From: Desmodesmus armatus
Taxonomy: Eukaryota; Chlorophyta; Chlorophyceae; Sphaeropleales; Scenedesmaceae
Reading direction: 5' to 3'
DNA: 64,000 nt
Assembly (NCBI GenBank): GCA_007449985.2
Contig: VIIQ02000079.1
Location: forward strand, 186,001-250,000
Positions within the stretch are counted from its first letter, which is position 1. Each line of letters begins with the position of its first letter. Shown in pieces: positions 47,801 through 59,800 of this stretch. The notes beneath the pieces are model-generated. The model made no database searches. It was not told the origin of the DNA and saw only the letters and a program-made list of their open reading frames with translations. The translations under genes and the position numbers were made by a program.

Positions 47801-50309
47801 TGGCATGTAGACATAGGGAGTGTTACCTTTTCTGTTCGCTCCCGCTAAGCGCGTAGCTGTCACTTCAAGGGTTTGTCGAAGGGGTCTTGTTCCCAGACAC
47901 TCCTGGTGCGGATGGTCCGCTGTCCCTGGTGTGTTGCCCGTGTCAACAGGTCTGTGATCGCATTTTTGTGTGTGTTGCAGGTGCGGCGGATGCATTTCCA
48001 CGACTTCATGCTGGATATTCACAGCCGGCTGCGTACAACTGCAGGGGAGGCGGACCCTCTGAAGCGGGTGGCAGATGATGTGGCATCCGGTGTCAAGGTG
48101 AGAGGGGTGGCACGCTGTGGATTACGCCACAGCACAACACTGGTGCCTTTGTGCCAACGCAGGTGTCTGCTTCAAGCACTTACAGTTACGGTAATCAGGC
48201 ACGGCAAAGCCGTGCAACCCACAAGGGAGCCAGGGGCTCCATGGGGTAATCGACACAAAGCCATCGATGTAGAGAACAGAATCAAAAGCAGATAAGTTAT
48301 GTACCCCAGCTGCTGCCAGCTTTGTTAGATAGGCACGTGATACCTGACACCCCGGTCAGCTCTGCTTGGCTGGTGCAGCACAGACACCACACAGTCGCTA
48401 CTGTATGCCTCCTGTCATGCTGAACCGGTGTGTTTGGTGTTGTGCACCGTGTTGCTGTGCTGTGCTGAGGCAGGTGCTGGCACTGGATGAGCTGTTTGTC
48501 ACGGACGTTGCTGACGCCATGATCCTGCACCGCCTGTTTGGGCGCTTGTGGGAGAGTGGGCTGGTGCTGGTGGCTACCAGCAATCGGGCCCCGGATGCAC
48601 TCTATGAGAACGGGCTGCAGCGGCAGCTGTTCCTGCCTTTCATTGCCAAACTGAAGGTCAGGGCGGTGCAGACACCGATGTGCACGTGATCTACATGATG
48701 GAGCATGCGTAGCACGTAAACAGCTTGCTGGCGTGGATTGGACACATGCTGTCCTCTGTGCACAAACATCTGCCACCAGCATACCTTCACCTGCCAGTGT
48801 AAGCAGAATCTGTTTGGACCAGGCGGGCAATCTTTGATCTTCGCACTTGTCCTGCACCATTGACTTGCCCCTGGGGTATGAGTGACACAAAGTTGGTGTG
48901 GAACTGCAGCACTGTGCTGAGATGTCTTGGTGCTGTGCTGGGGGGGTGTGCAGGACACTTGCGTGATCCACAACATGAATTCTCCAGTGGACTATCGGCG
49001 CCTTGCCCACCACACACGCGGGATCTACTTCCTCACTACGGACAGGACAGCACTGCTGCATGCTGCTTTCCTGGAGGCTGGGCAAGGCAGCTTGGCAGCA
49101 GGGCAGTCTGGGCCAAGTGCAGCAGCAGGGGGAGGCCTGGTCAACCCCGGCCCTCGCAGCGTACAGGTTGCCATGGGCAGGCAGCTGACAGCGCCACAGG
49201 CGCTAGGTGTGTATATGTTAGTAAGCGCACTCACACTGGACCAGTAGGGATGCATTTTGCAACATGGGACCAGTAGTGCTGAAATTTGCAGTGTTTTCTG
49301 GGGTGATCAACCAGGGCTGCAGCCGCATGCAACAGCTGTTGCTGTGGTCTAGGGGGCATGAACAGTGCGTCTGACAAGGGTGATGGGGTGCCAGCCAGTA
49401 CAGCACTTGCAACTGCAGAGCATCCTCTTCAGAAACCAGCGAGCAGCCAACTGTAGATGTGGCGGAACCAGCTCAGCACAGCACTGTGCTAGTCTGACAG
49501 TGCTGCTGTCATTTGTGCCGCCTTGCGTGCTGCAGGGGGTGCCGCAATGTTCAGTTTTGACGACCTGTGCAACCGGCCCTTGGCGGCAGCGGACTACATT
49601 GCTTTAGCAGAGAACTTCAGCACACTGGCGCTGGCTGACGTGCCCCTGTTTGGGGCTGCAAACATCTCTGCTGCGTACAGATTTGTCACACTTGTCGATG
49701 TGCTGTATGAGCACAGGTGGGCACTGAAAGCTGCACTAGCTGAACGATAGGTTCAGAACAAGCAGTGCGTATGCAGGATTGGGCACACTGCCTGGCTGGC
49801 ACTGCTCTGATGGCCATCTCTGCATGAGTGTTTGCATCTTTGAGCTGTTGCTGTATACTGGTACACACACTAGTCAAGCCAAGATCTCCACGGCACTCCA
49901 TCTGCCGAAGCTCTGTTGGTGCCTGTGCTGTGTTGTGCTGGGGCCCTGCAGGGTGAGGTTGCTGGTGTCTGCAGAAGGCACCCCCTTTGAGCTGTTTGAA
50001 AGGGTGCTGAGCCCAGAAGACGCGCAGAAGGCTGGCGGGACCACTCACGGACACATCCGGCGGGACAGCAGCAGTGGCAGCCATGGCAAGGTGCACTTGC
50101 AGCACAGCTACAGCAGCAGCAGTGGCAGCAGCTCAGGAGGGTCAGGTCCAGAGACTGTTGTGGATGTGCAGCTGGCATTTGTGAAGGACCGTGCGATCAG
50201 TAGGCTGACAGAGATGCAGAGCATTGAGTACCAGATACAGTATGCGAAGCAGCACGCGCCGCAGCTTGTGCTGGCACTGCAAGAGATGCAGACGTCGGGG
50301 CGGCACTGA
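38807..50309 (+). CDS. AFG1: AFG1-type (AFG1L/LACE1) mitochondrial AAA ATPase
   Basis: Exons: 38807-38936, 39441-39856, 40481-40581, 41050-41097 (or 41225-41272), 47354-47522, 47981-48097, 48474-48656, 48954-49206, 49536-49716, 49952-50309; 651 residues, all phases consistent. The first 45 residues ([20 protein letters not shown]...) suit a mitochondrial leader. A Gln/Ser/Ala-rich stretch follows, then the AFG1 start motif [16 protein letters not shown]. Walker A is GGVGCGKT (266-273) and Walker B is VLALDE (328-333), followed by [49 protein letters not shown] and [10 protein letters not shown]. The family is an inner-membrane-associated ATPase in protein quality control. The C-terminus has a Ser/His-rich insert. 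Intron 4 (about 6.1 kb) holds three other genes. A TGTAA lies 108 nt after the stop. Confidence 0.9.
40637..41272 (+). repeat. Triplicated 48-nt cassette exon of AFG1
   Basis: Three copies of one exon encode [16 protein letters not shown]: 40637-40684, 41050-41097 and 41225-41272. Copies 2 and 3 have intact ttgtag acceptors and |gttagt donors. Copy 1 has aa in place of the acceptor ag and gttaaa as donor, so it is probably dead. The exon is 48 nt with phase 2 on both sides, so including one or two copies keeps the frame. Copy 2 changes one Ala to Val. Confidence 0.8.
42399..43549 (-). CDS. Maltose/galactoside O-acetyltransferase-like (hexapeptide repeat), with 1-nt frame break
   Basis: Exons: 43549-43415, 43286-43126, 42701-42399. 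It lies on the opposite strand inside AFG1 intron 4. The N-terminus ([18 protein letters not shown]...) is the maltose-transacetylase leader domain. Left-handed beta-helix hexapeptides follow ([63 protein letters not shown]), ending [10 protein letters not shown]. The presumed catalytic His is in AATHPLE. Exon 3 is 303 nt where 304 are required: CTCTTGGTCCC reads in frame as LLGPNVQIY only if a third G is added to TTGG. Corrected length is 199 residues, normal for the family. Acetyl-CoA to sugar acetyl transfer is the family reaction; the algal substrate is unknown. It is either a young pseudogene or affected by a consensus error. Confidence 0.82.
43550..43864. promoter_or_regulatory. Divergent promoter region inside AFG1 intron 4
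   Basis: 315 bp separate the start codons of the acetyltransferase-like gene (minus) and the 65-residue membrane-protein gene (plus). No clear TATA box is seen. Confidence 0.35.
43865..44267 (+). CDS. Small tail-anchored membrane protein, 65 aa
   Basis: Exons 43865-43985 (TGCAAAG|gtgtgt) and 44191-44267 after a gtgcag acceptor; the phase 1 join is correct. The protein has a soluble N-terminal 40 residues ([20 protein letters not shown]...) and one C-terminal membrane segment, [20 protein letters not shown], ending ALFVS. The arrangement, with a charged RNFG after the hydrophobic run, recalls small mitochondrial outer or inner membrane proteins such as TOM subunits, but I cannot name a family. 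It is nested in AFG1 intron 4 on the same strand. A TGTAA follows about 260 nt downstream. Confidence 0.6.
44526..44530 (+). terminator. Possible TGTAA polyadenylation signal
   Basis: First TGTAA noted downstream of the 65-residue membrane-protein gene. If used it must act inside AFG1 intron 4 without ending AFG1 transcripts. Confidence 0.35.
45297..45652 (+). CDS. Small single-pass membrane protein, 70 aa
   Basis: Exons 45297-45419 (TCCAAG|gtgagc) and 45563-45652 after a ttgtag acceptor; phase 0 join and stop TAA. The start [14 protein letters not shown] is chosen over an in-frame ATG at 45183 because the latter would add a proline/histidine-rich stretch unlike the rest. One membrane segment spans about residues 15-36 ([20 protein letters not shown]). 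The C-terminal [15 protein letters not shown] strikes me as a conserved motif of small plant membrane proteins of unknown role, but this is from memory. It is nested in AFG1 intron 4. Confidence 0.6.
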
Positions 50310-51179
50310 TGGTCACATGCTGCTGTGCTCTGTGTGTGTTGTGGTGGCAACAGCTGTGCAAATGAGCCTGCTTAGGGTGCACAGCCTGTCTTCTTCTTGA
50401 GCCTGGTAGAGTGGGGTGTAAGGGTGGCATCTGGAATGCTGGCCTGCTAAAGACTCCATCCAATCGGGCTATCTGACAATGCCGCTTGCCCCTCCAACAC
50501 CTGTTCACCACTGTCGCACAAAAACACATGCAGGGGGGGGGGTGCAGACAACAGCACAATGTCCATCAGCTGGCTGCAGACATAGACAAGACAGTGCATG
50601 TCAGAAATACAGGGACTTTGACTGCTCCCTGGAGTCTGCTCCGCCCTGGTTGTGTGTCAACAAATTCAGGTCAGTCAAAACCCGTGCGGTTGACTGACAG
50701 CTCAGAGGCCACAAGCCAACACCGGCTCTACCACAAACATACAAACGAAGAGAAACACCCAGTTCCACCTACATCATTCACACACGTCTTTCAAACACTG
50801 TGCTGGCCCAAAAGCTCCAGCCTGTAGCCAGCTTCACATACAGTATCCAACAAACCGCTTCAAAATCACCGTCTTGTTATTCAATCTGTGATTTTCGTCG
50901 CTACTAAACTGGAGACTCCCTGAGATCATGGTCAGGACAGAACAGCAGCAGAGCTCGCCACATGGGGTTGCTGCTGCTGCAAGGCCACAGACCATGCCAG
51001 TAAAGCTTGGGCAACAAACAGACGACGTGATAGCTGCCAGCAAGTTCAGCCAGCAGGTGTGCAGGCACTTTCTGTGATGGCATCAGCAATACCAGCACGA
51101 GGTCAACTGAGCAAGCCTTGTACCAACCACGGCACTTTTCTAGTGACAAATGCACAAGCCAACTCTCTTGAGTACCGCA
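50310..51179. other. Intergenic: AFG1 3' flank and GORAB-like upstream region
   Basis: No gene is seen. It contains the AFG1 3' UTR with TGTAA at 50417-50421. The remaining sequence has no consistent open frame. Confidence 0.45.
50417..50421 (+). terminator. TGTAA polyadenylation signal of AFG1
   Basis: Lies 108 nt after the AFG1 stop codon, a usual distance for green-algal TGTAA signals. Confidence 0.55.
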
Positions 51180-53001
51180 ATGAACTCTTTTGATCTGCAG
51201 TTGATTGAACAGAAGGAGCGAGAGCTTCATGAGTGAGCAGGGGGGGGGCGGCACTGCGACTCCCTCACACAGCAGCAACAAGGCATGCGCACCATGGCAG
51301 CTACACAGCTTGCTGGCACTTTGTGCCTGACCAGCTGCGCCTGCTGGGTGACCTCCATATCCATCCATCCATGGATATTACCTCGTTTTGGCAATCCTTC
51401 CACCGTCAGTAATCCTATCTGCTGGCTGGAAGAGCAGGGAGGGACTGTTGAGGCAGGAGCTGCTCATACCTTGCGTGAAGCCCCTGCCACTGGCTGCTGT
51501 ATGCAGGTCCATTGCCTTCAACTATACGCGGATCAAAGATGTCGAGAGGGAGCTTCGCGAGCTGCAGATGCAGGTAGGCCCCTGCACAGCTGACCCAGGA
51601 CAGGGCACACAGCAGACATGGATCCCAGAGCTTGCACACAGTACCCAGGCGCTCCCAGCAGCACAGCAGGATACAAGCCCGGTGTTCACCTCTGAGTCAC
51701 AGAGCCTGCCAGGTCGCCGTCAGCTAAGCCAGTACTGGTGCACATTGCGAGTAACCGTCGAAACCAGGGGTCAAGGTGCCGTGGTTATGTGGTGCCTGTT
51801 GCCTGCAGGTGAAGCTGACGGCTGAGCCCAAGAAGCAGGCATTGGAGATGCTGCGAAAAAAGATTGAGGTGCAAAACAACAAGGTGCTGGCAGCGCGGCG
51901 GCGCTATGATGTGGCGGCACAGGTCAGCCGACGACATGCAGAGACGTACAGCAGCAGCAGGATGGAGGGAGGGTGCACTGCACTTTTCCTGCTATCATCT
52001 TGTCAGTTGGCCTAAGCATGTGCTGCAGGTTTGGATTTGTGGTGTTGCTGCAACCACGGGAATGCTGCGCCTCCACCAACCGCAGCAGGAAAGCAGGTTG
52101 CCTCTGCATATGTTTGAGTGACCTGACGGACAGTAAGTTGTTGGCAAACAGCAATCGGCGGGCCGAAAGGGTTCATGTGTCTCCTTCATACCCCAGTCAT
52201 GCACATGCGTGCACTGATGTTGCACTGATGTGTGTTGCACACCCTGCAGGCCTTCAAGCAGCTGGAGGCAGAGCTGAACCATGAAGAGGCCTTGAAGCAG
52301 CAGCTGTGTGACGAACTCAACCAGGTGGGTGTTCTGTCCTCACCCCCTCTGTATATTGTCTCTCTGCCTTCCCCCCTCTCTCGCTCTCTTCGACATTACT
52401 GCGTTCTGGTGTTAGCTCAATGGGCTACAAGGCTGCAGGTATGACACATGGCTGTGTGTGTGCGCAGGTGGTCACCACCAGTGTCAGCAGCCAGCTGGAA
52501 CACTTTGAGCAGCTCAAGGTGAAGCTGGAAGCATTGCACGGAGGTGCAGCGCGATCAGCCTCAACGCCGGAAACAGCCAGCACACCCACACCTACCGGCC
52601 AGGCTGGGACAGCAGCAGGAGCTCGTGCAGCTGCCGCTGCTGCTGAGGGAGCTGCTGCACAGCAGGTTCCTCACCAACAGCACCGGCAAGCAGGCAGCCC
52701 AACCCAGTCTGCGCAGCAGCAGCAGCCAGCGCATGCACAACAGCCACAGGGCTCGCCCGCAGCACCTGAAGATGCAGCGGCAGCAGCAGCCAAAGACGCA
52801 GCGGCTGTCACGGCAGCGGCAGAAGCGGCTCGCAGCAGGCATGTACAGCTGCCGGGCCGGTTGCGGAACAAGGGATCAGGTGGTGGGCAAGAGGGTGGGG
52901 CGCAGCAGCATGCGCAGCCACAGGCCAAGGGCCAGCAGCAGTCAGCACACAGCTCACATGTGGCACGTGACAGGGAAGGCCGGTTTGCTGGTTTTGATTG
53001 A
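51180..53001 (+). CDS. Coiled-coil protein resembling RAB6-interacting golgin (GORAB)
   Basis: Exons: 51180-51232, 51507-51573, 51809-51922, 52250-52324, 52468-53001; 280 residues, all phases consistent. Residues 1-125 are a heptad-rich coiled coil: IEQKERELHE, VERELRELQ, LEMLRKKIEVQNNKV, AARRRYDVAAQAF, LEAELNHEEALKQQL, SSQLEHFEQLKVKLEAL. The order (ERELREL; LRKKI; ARRRYD-A; KQQLCDELNQVV; long ELEQL-type helix) matches the conserved domain of GORAB-type golgins, which bind Golgi Rab GTPases. The remaining residues are Ala/Gln/Pro/His low complexity. The identification rests on pattern only; another coiled-coil protein is possible. A compact gene with no membrane segment. Confidence 0.6.
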
Positions 53002-54407
53002 CTTCCAAAGCACTTGCAGCATGAGAGTTGGTTGGCATGGGCACATCAGCAGCGCACTTGACATTCGACTGTGACTAGCAACATTCCTGCATTTTGCATG
53101 GGTCTTGTTCGAGGTGCTGTCTGATACGCAAATACCGTGCACAGCATTCTGCTGTTTTTTGTGCACGAAGCACTTGGCTTGGCCTTTACAGTGGGCCAGT
53201 TCATTGGTCACTTTTTTTTTGTTTTATTGCTGTGCTACGTGACTGCTGATCCCTGCTCACTGTGCACATTGTGCAGCCAGTCACCGCGTCACCCGGGCAA
53301 GCCTCTGAGGCACTGAGTGAAGCACCACTGGTCCCTGCCGATGGAGGAGGCATACGTACAAAAGTGGCTGCGCATCCCGTCATGGGGTGGTTACAGGTCT
53401 TCAGCTGGCTGCAAGGCTTGCATGCAAGTCAAGTGCAGGTCAAGCTCCCCACATGGGCAGCTTGGCGCTCGGCCTGACAAGCTGCTGAGCTGCTGCTAGC
53501 AGCACCACCTTGCTCCATGCATTGCCGGCAACAAGCAACCAAAAGCATCTGAACCAGCACACCAGAGATCCGGCTCAAGGCCCTGGTTCAGCAGCACACA
53601 GGCACTTTGCTGACCCGCACTGTCGGCGCCAGCCACAACACTTGCCTGGGGTCCGTGCTGCGCAGCCACAAAGACACTGACTGCATGGGCCAAAGTGGCG
53701 CTCTCTCACAGAAACACATCGACAAACACACATGTATCATTCACAAACGCACATTCACAGCCGCAGAGGAACACACACTGCGTGCGATGATGAACCCCCA
53801 GCTGACAACATGATGCACACATCCTGATCCCTCACACTTGGCAACTGTCAACAGCAACAGCTTCTGCGATCCATGCAAAGGCTGGCACAAGTGCACACTG
53901 GTAACACGCCATGCGTGATGGTGCAGGCATTTGGCGCATGATGCTGGATCCAGAGGCATCCCTGATGCACTGCCTGTCAAAAGGTGTGTGCATAGTATGC
54001 ACACACGGCCAGAGTCACGTCTGGTCCTTGGTCCAAGTCCACACACACGTAAAAGCTGTACACAAGCGGTGAACACAGAACACCACTCCAGCTGCACACA
54101 GCTTTGCTAGGCTCGGCAGATGCCGAGAGTGGCTGGCACCACTGCCGCACGGCAGCGCCTGCCACAATACCTGCCTGGCAAAGCACCACAAACAAAAAAA
54201 AAACCAGCAGCGCAAAAAAGGCACTGCCTGCCATCTCCTGCAGCTGCCCAGCAGCATGATGCTGGCACATCACTGCACCGTGCAGGATGCCGTCCTACAC
54301 AAACGCAGGGCCGCTCGCACTTCCCCATCTCCCTGACCGCATGATCAGGCTGCTGCATGCTTGCCCTGACGCCATGATCAGGGGTGCTGCACGCCAGCTG
54401 CTGCTGC
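53002..54407. other. Intergenic between convergent genes
   Basis: It contains the 3' flanks of the GORAB-like and rhodanese-like genes. An open stretch at 53277-53477 after a tgtgcag could be an exon of neither gene; I found no partner for it. A T8 run lies at 53212-53219. No gene is supported. Confidence 0.4.
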
Positions 54408-56364
54408 TTAGTATGTATCACGGGGCCTCCAGTTCTCGATCGCATCCATTTTCTCAAAGCCAGCACCTGAGGCGTGGATGCCACCAGAGTCGCCATCGTG
54501 GCTGTAGTTCTCCTCATACTCCCCAAAGCGGCGGCGATTCAGCTTGTTGTCCCAGGTCCTGCACAGGTTGGGGTAAGGTACACGCAGTGGCAGCGAGAAA
54601 GGGACAGTTGTATGCACAGGGTCACACACCAGCATGTGATGTCGACATCAACACGTTACACCTTGCTGCCCCCCGGGTTGCTGGCTGAGGATGCTTTGAT
54701 CCTGCATTCTGCAAAGCAGTGCAAAGCAGTGCGATGAGCATGACGCAGGCGTGATCCTGACGCTGCTCATGCGGTACACCCTCACTCATCACCTGCAGCG
54801 CTGCCGTCCCAGCAACAACCTGCTGGCACAAGGCAAGTCTGGCCGGTGTGTTCTCCTCCCATATGCCTTTGTTTCTCAACAAAAAGCTACTCCCATGGAT
54901 TGCAATCAGTAAACACGACTGCAGCAGTCACTGCACGCACCTGAACCAGGCGCTGTAGCCGCCACGCAGGCCCACAATGTTGGTGTAGCCTGCCTCATCC
55001 AGCGCCTCCAGTGCGTCAATGGAGTACTGGCGGCCGTTGCTGCAGGACACCAGCAGCTTAGCCTCCTTGTTGGGGAAGCGCCTCTGCACCTGCAGGACAC
55101 AACAAGGGGACAGCGCATTTTGTGGGCAGACATACCCTACCTTGTCATTTTGTGGGCAGACATACCCTACCTTGTCATTTTGTGGGACACACATACCCTA
55201 CCTTGTCATTTTGTGGGCAGACATACCCTACCTTGTCATTTTGTGGGCAGACATACCCTACCTTGTCATTTTGTGGGCAGACATACCCTACCTTGGATCG
55301 TCATCAGCAGCCTATGCCCGGCCTTGCCAGGGGCAATGTCGGTGACTGGGTAACATGGGGCAGGGTTGCTGGTGTGTAGCCTGCTGACTGCAGCAACGTA
55401 CTAGGCCATACTTCCACCCCCCCTGCCCACAGCCGCCACCACCCCTGCACCCCTTTACCCCGGGGGCCTGTGTCGCACTGACCATGTTGCATGTTTCCTG
55501 CTGCTGCCGCACCTGTGAAATGAAGTCGGGGTTGTCCTCCTTCTTGATAGTCTTCTTCTGCTCCTGGGGGTCCCACACGCGGGAGCAGAGCACCCAAGGG
55601 ATGTTGACAGAGTCCCTGACCTTGCCCACTTCGTCAACCTCCAGCGAGCTGCGCACATCCAGGTATGTGTAGCCGCCATTGCTGTACAGGCACTGTACGG
55701 GGGCAGCAGACAGTTGCAGGCAGACAGGGAGTTGCACGGCATGCAAACACACTTTCAGAGCCTTGGAGCCATCACAGTCGTGATGCTTGAGCAGGGGGGG
55801 GTCGACAGGTCACTATGAACGAGTGTGACCGTACCTGAAGTACTGCATTGCACCCCCGACCCTGACAATGTGTGCTATCAGCCTGCCGTGGTAGCAAATA
55901 GAGCTTTCGCATTGCCACAGCATTACAGCTGGCGGAGGCTTCCAGATGCCGTCTGGCAGCAGCAGCGGCTGTTGTGCAACTGCATGCCTGTAGGCTTATG
56001 AGGGTTCACAGATGGAAACCAAGCTGTACTACATGCTGCTGCTGGTAAAACCATTGACCCTTGGCAGACCAAGGTCCTTGTGTGGTACTTGTGCCAAGTT
56101 GGTGCCACGAAGTCAACAGCAGACGGCCAGCGTGCCCAGCACACTCACCCTGGCCTGCTCAGCGTTCGCCACACCCTCATCAGGGAAAATTGAGAGGGTC
56201 TCTGCGATGAACTCCTTGTCAGGCCATTCCCTGACCATGGCATTGACACTGACACCCCTGCTCCTGTTCATGGCAACAGCCCGGACGGATGCGCCATGGC
56301 CCGCTACCCTCACACCAGAGAATGCTGTCCTTGAGCGTACGGTGGCACGCTGCTGCAAAGCCAT
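54408..56364 (-). CDS. Plastid rhodanese-like (sulfurtransferase-fold) protein
   Basis: Exons: 56364-56149, 55692-55513, 55089-54941, 54558-54408; 231 residues, all phases consistent. The leader (residues 1-38: MALQQRATVRSRTAFSGVRV...) is rich in Arg, Ser, Val and Ala, as in chloroplast transit peptides. The rhodanese fold follows: YTYLDVRSSLEVDEVGKV (CH2A-like region), SVNIPW, then the active-site loop VSCSNGRQYS with Cys148, and NIVGLRGGYSAW. The C-terminus (DNKLNRRRFGEYEENY, then a Gly/His-rich part) is outside the fold. The wide loop suggests a protein of the plant STR group; substrate unknown. An in-frame ATG at 56421 exists upstream. Intron 2 has a 30-bp tandem repeat. Confidence 0.88.
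55115..55295. repeat. Tandem repeat, 30-bp unit, six copies
   Basis: Unit starting CATTTTGTGGGCAGACATAC and ending CCTACCTTGT, in intron 2 of the rhodanese gene, about 30 bp from the exon 3 acceptor. The third copy has GACACA in place of GCAGA. Copies are otherwise nearly identical. Confidence 0.93.
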
Positions 56365-56879
56365 TGTGAGTGGAGTGAACTGCTGCTCAGTGCGAGTGAT
56401 CAAGCTTTCGCGCTGGCACACAATTGCCCTCTAGGAAGGCGCAGACACCTAAGAGATGTTATTGGTCACACTCAATTGGCATTCTGCAACGACTTGACAC
56501 ACTTTCGACCCCTTCAGAGGGTTTGGGTTTCTACATTTTGACTGGTTCCGTCAGTAGATCAGCCTATCGTCCACGTGCTGCGCCGATTGTGTCCTAAATA
56601 TACTTTGGAGCTTTCCTGTCGCCTTTTGGTGGCCTGTCAGAATTTTGCCCTGTCAACCAGCACCAGTGGACGTGCTGGTACTCAACAGCAGCACCCTTCG
56701 GACGTCATGGCATGCTGAAAGATACTGAAATGAAAAGGAAGAGTCTGTATACCAGCAGCTGACAAAATCCCCAGAGCAGGCTGCATACGCTCAACACTGC
56801 TGTCTGGGGCGTGGCCCTGGAGGAGCAGCACAAGGCGGGCAGCTGAGGCATGTACAAGACAGCAGCTAAAAACAGCACC
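56365..56879. promoter_or_regulatory. Divergent promoter region, rhodanese-like / ODA1
   Basis: 515 bp separate the start codons of two genes transcribed away from each other. No clear TATA box could be assigned. Sharing is inferred from geometry only. Confidence 0.35.
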
Positions 56880-59800
56880 ATGGCCACCACGATAGGATTC
56901 AACAGCCTGTCAGAGACTCTGTCTCACACGTCTGTGGTCGAGAAGCAGAGGTGGGAACATGGGCTTGACAAGTGTGCGCACTGCAGCTGCACAGGGCTGC
57001 CAACTTGACATGTCTGCTGGTCAGGGCATTAGTCACTTCCCTCCAGCTCAATCACATGCAGACAAACCATGTGTATGCCTTTGGCTTAGTCAGGCAATCG
57101 TGCACCTGCGTTCGCTGTTGTCAATCTTTGCTGTGCAGGGCTGCCATCGACCGGCTGCGTCAGCAGAATGCCAAGCTCAAGGAGGACTTGCTGCTGGAAA
57201 ACAAATTCAGTGTGCGGCCGTCTAACCCTGGTGCAACTCAGCTGATCAACAAGCTGCAGGATGAAGCAGACCTGTACACCAGGAAGGTCAGCACGGACTG
57301 TATTGCGCAGCAGGACTGCATCATGCATGGTGGGGTGCATGAGGACTGGCAAGCCCATCCAGCAGCCCTGTCTGCCTGTGTGTGCTGAGCAGCAGCTGTG
57401 GGCATGTGTTATTGCTGCTGCATAGGATACAGGGTGTACATGAGGCTTCCTGTGTGCATGTGTCTGTCAGGCAACAGCAGAGAAACCATGCGATTAGCCA
57501 CCCAGTGCCACACAGGGTGTATACAGCAGCTTACATACGCCTGCGTTGTGCTGGCTGCTGACGAGCAATTCTGTGATTGTACCCTTCAACAGATCCAGCT
57601 GGAGCGGCGCAAGGTCCTCATGCTGCAGCAGCAGCTGGAGCAGCTGACAAACAAGCTGGGCACCACCCGCAGCGCCATGGGCAGCATTTTCAGCGCCAAG
57701 GAAAAGACACAGGCGCTGCAGAAGCAAATCAAGATCCTGGAGAACAGGCTGGAGAAGCAGTACATCAAGTACAATGAGGTGAGAGGGTGATTGCCATGGC
57801 TTCACAGCAGCTCTGCTGTGCATTTAGGAAATGCCTTTGCGCACAGTGCTGCATGACATGCGGGTGTGGGTGCCTGCAGTCAACGGGTGGGAACTAGGAG
57901 TGGGCACCTTTGGGTGTATTGGCCAGTAGCCGAATGAGTTGGGTGGATGGCACCATGTGCGCGAGCACTGACGGCTGGACCCCAGTAAAGTTTGCTGGCA
58001 GCGGCTTATGGGGTGCTTCGGGTGCGCCTGGCAGGCACAGTCAGGCATACAGGTGCACCAGCCAGCTACAGTCACTGCCTGCCGGTGAGCAGCTGTGCAC
58101 CAGCGACAGCCTTGCTACAACAGCCGGCAGCTGCTGCTGCTGTTGCGACGCTGAGATAGCCAGCATTTCCAGCTGAGCCACCCTGGCTGGTGCACACCTC
58201 CTGCAGGCCATCACCTACAACAAGCAGCTGCGCGAGCAGATCGACAACCTGCGGCGTGAGCGGCTGATGTTTGAGGCCATCAATGCCAACCTGGACAAGG
58301 AGCTGGCACGCATCAAGCGCAGCATTGCAGGTGCGCGCAGGACTTGTGGTGCTGTAGCAGGAGCACCATGGGCATGACCTGCATGAGTCACAGGCGTGGC
58401 AAGCATGAGTAAGACTGTTGGGGCAGCTTCAGCATGGCCTTTACGAGGCAGTGTGCCCAGACCCACCCTCGGGCAGTACACCTGCAAGTGTAGGCTTGCA
58501 AGTGGCACAGAAGTGGCAGGGGGGGCCAGGCACAGAGGAGCGCTCTCTGGTCGGGCTCAGACCATGCTGGCATCTGCAACTCCCCCTATGTGCTGCCCAT
58601 GGGCTGTGCTGTGCTGTGCTGTGCTGCGGACCTGGCCTGCACCCCACAGACTCCATCACGGCTGCAAATGAGGCCAATGCTGCCAAGGACAAGGCCCTCG
58701 GGGAGGCATCAGCCCTCAAGCTTGCAGCTGAGCGGGAGCATGCAGCCTTTGAGGAGGAGTGGAGGCAGCTCACACACCTCATTGAGGATGACAGGTCAGT
58801 GCCCATTAGGACTTTCTGTCGGGCACCAGCAGAGGCGGTATCCAGCCGACTGCGTCGCACATCAGCAAAGGAGGGCCGAACCACATGGCGTGGCTGGCCA
58901 CTGCCTGCATTGCCAGCATAGCGCAATCGCAGCCTCATACCACAGATGTTGGAGCATCAAGGCAGTGTGCCGTGGGTGTGTTACTTGCTGTGCAACAGGC
59001 GGCAGCGCGAGATCGCGCGACAGACCATCATGGCAGAGCGCGAGCGGCAGACGCAGGAGCTGCTCAAGAGCTGCGAGGTGGGTGCTAACTGGTTTTAGCA
59101 CCGCAGTGGTTGCAAGCGTCAGCGGCAGCGGCAGTACAGGCAGGCTTAGAAGAGGGGGCCAGAGGCCAAGATTCAGACCTTTTTGCGATGCCACGGAGTG
59201 GCCAAGCTGCTACACCCCTGTTGCTAGAGTAGGTTGATGTCGCTTCAATCAGTGCCATGCTAGCAGGCGCAGCCTGATTGCCCATGCATAATGTGAGTAT
59301 GTCCTGAGGGCACAGCCTGTCCTGCCTGCCGCTGCATGTATCATGACTGCAGCAAAGTGCTGCCAACAAGAAGAAGGCTGTCCGCACAGCATGGAGCATT
59401 GGCATGAACAAGGCGATGGCGCAGGTGGGCTCTGACTGCTGGCATTTCCCACTGATCCTGGCTTTGATTGCAGTGTGTAGCTCAGCGAGCTTGATGCGTT
59501 GATATGACCCTGCAGTGGAGCCCATTTGCTGTCGGGCAAGCCCCAATAGCACCGCCGACCTCCCCCTAGACGCCTGAACAGTAGAAGTGCCGACAGGCTG
59601 TGCAGGAGGTTGTTGCTGCAGATACGTCGCGCTGCTTCTGGCTGCGTCCAACAAAGCAGCGCCACATGTGGCGCCAAGTGTGACATATGCACGTGACATC
59701 TTGTTGCCCCTGGCGTATGCTGCAGAATGTGAGCCACCAGAAGGTACGTCTGTTTGGTGAGGCGTTTGCCAAGATCCAGGAAGCGACAGGCATCAGCGAC

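Noticed and set aside
53277..53477. Extra 3' exon of the GORAB-like gene
   Set aside because: The gene already has an in-frame stop at 53001 and no donor before it gives a phase match.
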